From: Micromonospora inositola
GTDB taxonomy: Bacteria; Actinomycetota; Actinomycetes; Mycobacteriales; Micromonosporaceae
DNA length: 64,000 nucleotides
Direction of reading: 5' to 3'
NCBI RefSeq assembly: GCF_900090285.1
Contig: NZ_LT607754.1
Span: 3,436,001-3,500,000 of the forward strand
A program made the translations under genes and the position numbers. The first letter of the stretch is position 1, and each line of letters opens with the position of its first letter. The notes under the pieces are model-generated. The model was not told the origin of the DNA, ran no database searches, and worked only from the letters and a program-made list of their open reading frames with translations. Positions 63,469 to 64,000 of this stretch are shown here, in pieces.

Positions 63469-63551
63469 TCCCAGAACCGGGCATACCGTTCGACCGGGCC
63501 GGTGACCGGCAGGTAAGCTTGCCAGCCACCGGCCCGCCGTACGGGCGTTCC

Positions 63552-63626
63552 GGGCGCGTAGCTCAGCGGGAGAGCACTCGCCTTACAAGCGAGGGGTCGC
63601 AGGTTCGAAACCTGCCGCGCCCACCA
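63552..63626 (+). tRNA. tRNA-Val(UAC)
   Basis: Cloverleaf readable: acceptor GGGCGCG (63552-63558) pairs with CGCGCCC (63616-63622), D arm GCTC-GAGC, anticodon arm CTCGC-CTTACAA-GCGAG with TAC anticodon, T arm GCAGG-TTCGAAA-CCTGC, discriminator A at 63623 and encoded CCA (63624-63626). Confidence 0.97.
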
Positions 63627-63629
63627 CCA

Positions 63630-64000
63630 ACTGACCAGGGAAAACCTGCTCCACACCCTGTTCGTGCTGCACGGCAGCGAAACGGGCGGTGGGCAGCAGG
63701 TGCGTCGGGACGGTGACGGGTTCCGGCTTGGGGGCCGGGGTGAGGGCGGCCGGCGGTGCCGGCTGGGTGACCTGCTCGGCTATCTGGACGCGGATCGGCT
63801 CAGCCGGCGCAGAGGCCGGCGGGGTGTCCTGCGACCCGGCCGGAGCCGGGGCGAGGACGAGCTTGACCAGCGCCATGAACGCCTGGGCCGGGACAGCCGA
63901 GAGAAGCCAGCCGGACGGGCCGGACTTGGCGACCGCGAGTTTGCGCGGCCAAGGACAGGCTGGCGGCGTACCGGGATCGTGGCTGTGCCGGTGTCGTGGG
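63630..64000 (-). CDS. Possible partial protein with Pro-rich tail, near tRNA
   Basis: On the minus strand one frame is open from the window edge through ACPWPRKLAVAKSGPSGWLLSAVPAQAFMALVKLVLAPAPAG into a Pro/Ala-rich tail and then reads into the tRNA gene (stop at 63583-63585). The hydrophobic WLLSAVPAQAFMALVKLVL segment plus Pro-rich tail is like C-termini of DUF2637/Spd-type membrane proteins of integrative elements. The final coding end is unclear, and the reading through the tRNA is an artefact. Partial; low certainty. Confidence 0.35.

Noticed and set aside
63583..63670. C-terminal peptide VVGAAGFEPATPRL encoded antisense to the tRNA
   Set aside because: This is the well-known artefact of translating a tRNA gene backwards; not a real protein end.

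Overview
The window is high-GC actinobacterial chromosome, most like a Micromonosporaceae genome (Micromonospora or a relative). This rests on very high G+C with strong third-position bias, frequent GTG starts, ATGA/GTGA overlaps, actinobacterial families (DUF3145, DUF3052, a class II HelD-like motor ATPase, homodimeric AceE), a PucR-type regulator next to a type II fatty-acid synthase operon, and a c-di-AMP riboswitch before a secreted cell-wall protein. The genus is an inference. About 60 genes are supported, nearly all chromosomal housekeeping or lineage genes.

Layout. 1-1063: end of an alditol-oxidase-like gene, then two decayed genes (a YczE-type membrane protein and an ECF sigma factor). 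1060-3103: site-2 protease and hydrolase. 3251-6795: ABC-2 exporter followed by a DesK/DesR-type two-component system. 6846-8291: secreted alpha-amylase with a promoter carrying a LacI-type palindrome. 8591-13213: four-gene redox operon (bis-heme membrane protein, NuoF-like NADH/Fe-S protein, TlpA lipoprotein, CcdA). 13197-18514: serS, a MerR-sliding-clamp fusion regulator, a saccharopine-dehydrogenase-like protein, a Zn alcohol dehydrogenase and an overlapping SRPBCC-like gene. 18701-24635: giant LuxR (LAL) regulator, DsbA-like protein, BON protein, small envelope proteins, STAS protein. 24678-28840: surE-pfkB pair, SRPBCC protein, membrane protein and the riboswitch-controlled secreted protein. 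29120-34512: cation efflux, HelD, hydrolase, carbonic anhydrase. 34835-41221: DUF3145, GH3 lipoprotein and a glycosyltransferase/methyltransferase group. 41278-47734: fasR-fabD-fabH-acpP-fabF-accD. 47839-48621: a second gene graveyard (pyrE and quinone-oxidoreductase remnants). 48664-55112: CopC-like protein, gltX, a beta-glucosidase/MFS pair and an SRPBCC protein. 55336-62370: aceE, a frameshifted Gly/Cys-rich gene, YjbQ, MarR and a fused alpha/beta 2-oxoacid dehydrogenase E1. 62482-64000: DUF3052, peroxiredoxin, tRNA-Val(UAC) and an ORF entering the tRNA antisense, possibly the edge of an integrated element.

How the parts work together. The FAS-II operon carries malonyl supply (carboxyltransferase), malonyl transfer (FabD), initiation (FabH), carrier (AcpP) and elongation (FabF), with a near-palindrome between regulator and operon that fits a FasR operator. 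The four-gene redox operon looks like a route for electrons from NADH across the membrane to an exported thioredoxin-fold lipoprotein. Items most worth follow-up are that redox operon, the MerR-DnaN fusion, the carrier-like extension on FabD, the unannotated Asp-rich lipoprotein and the intergenic inverted repeats.
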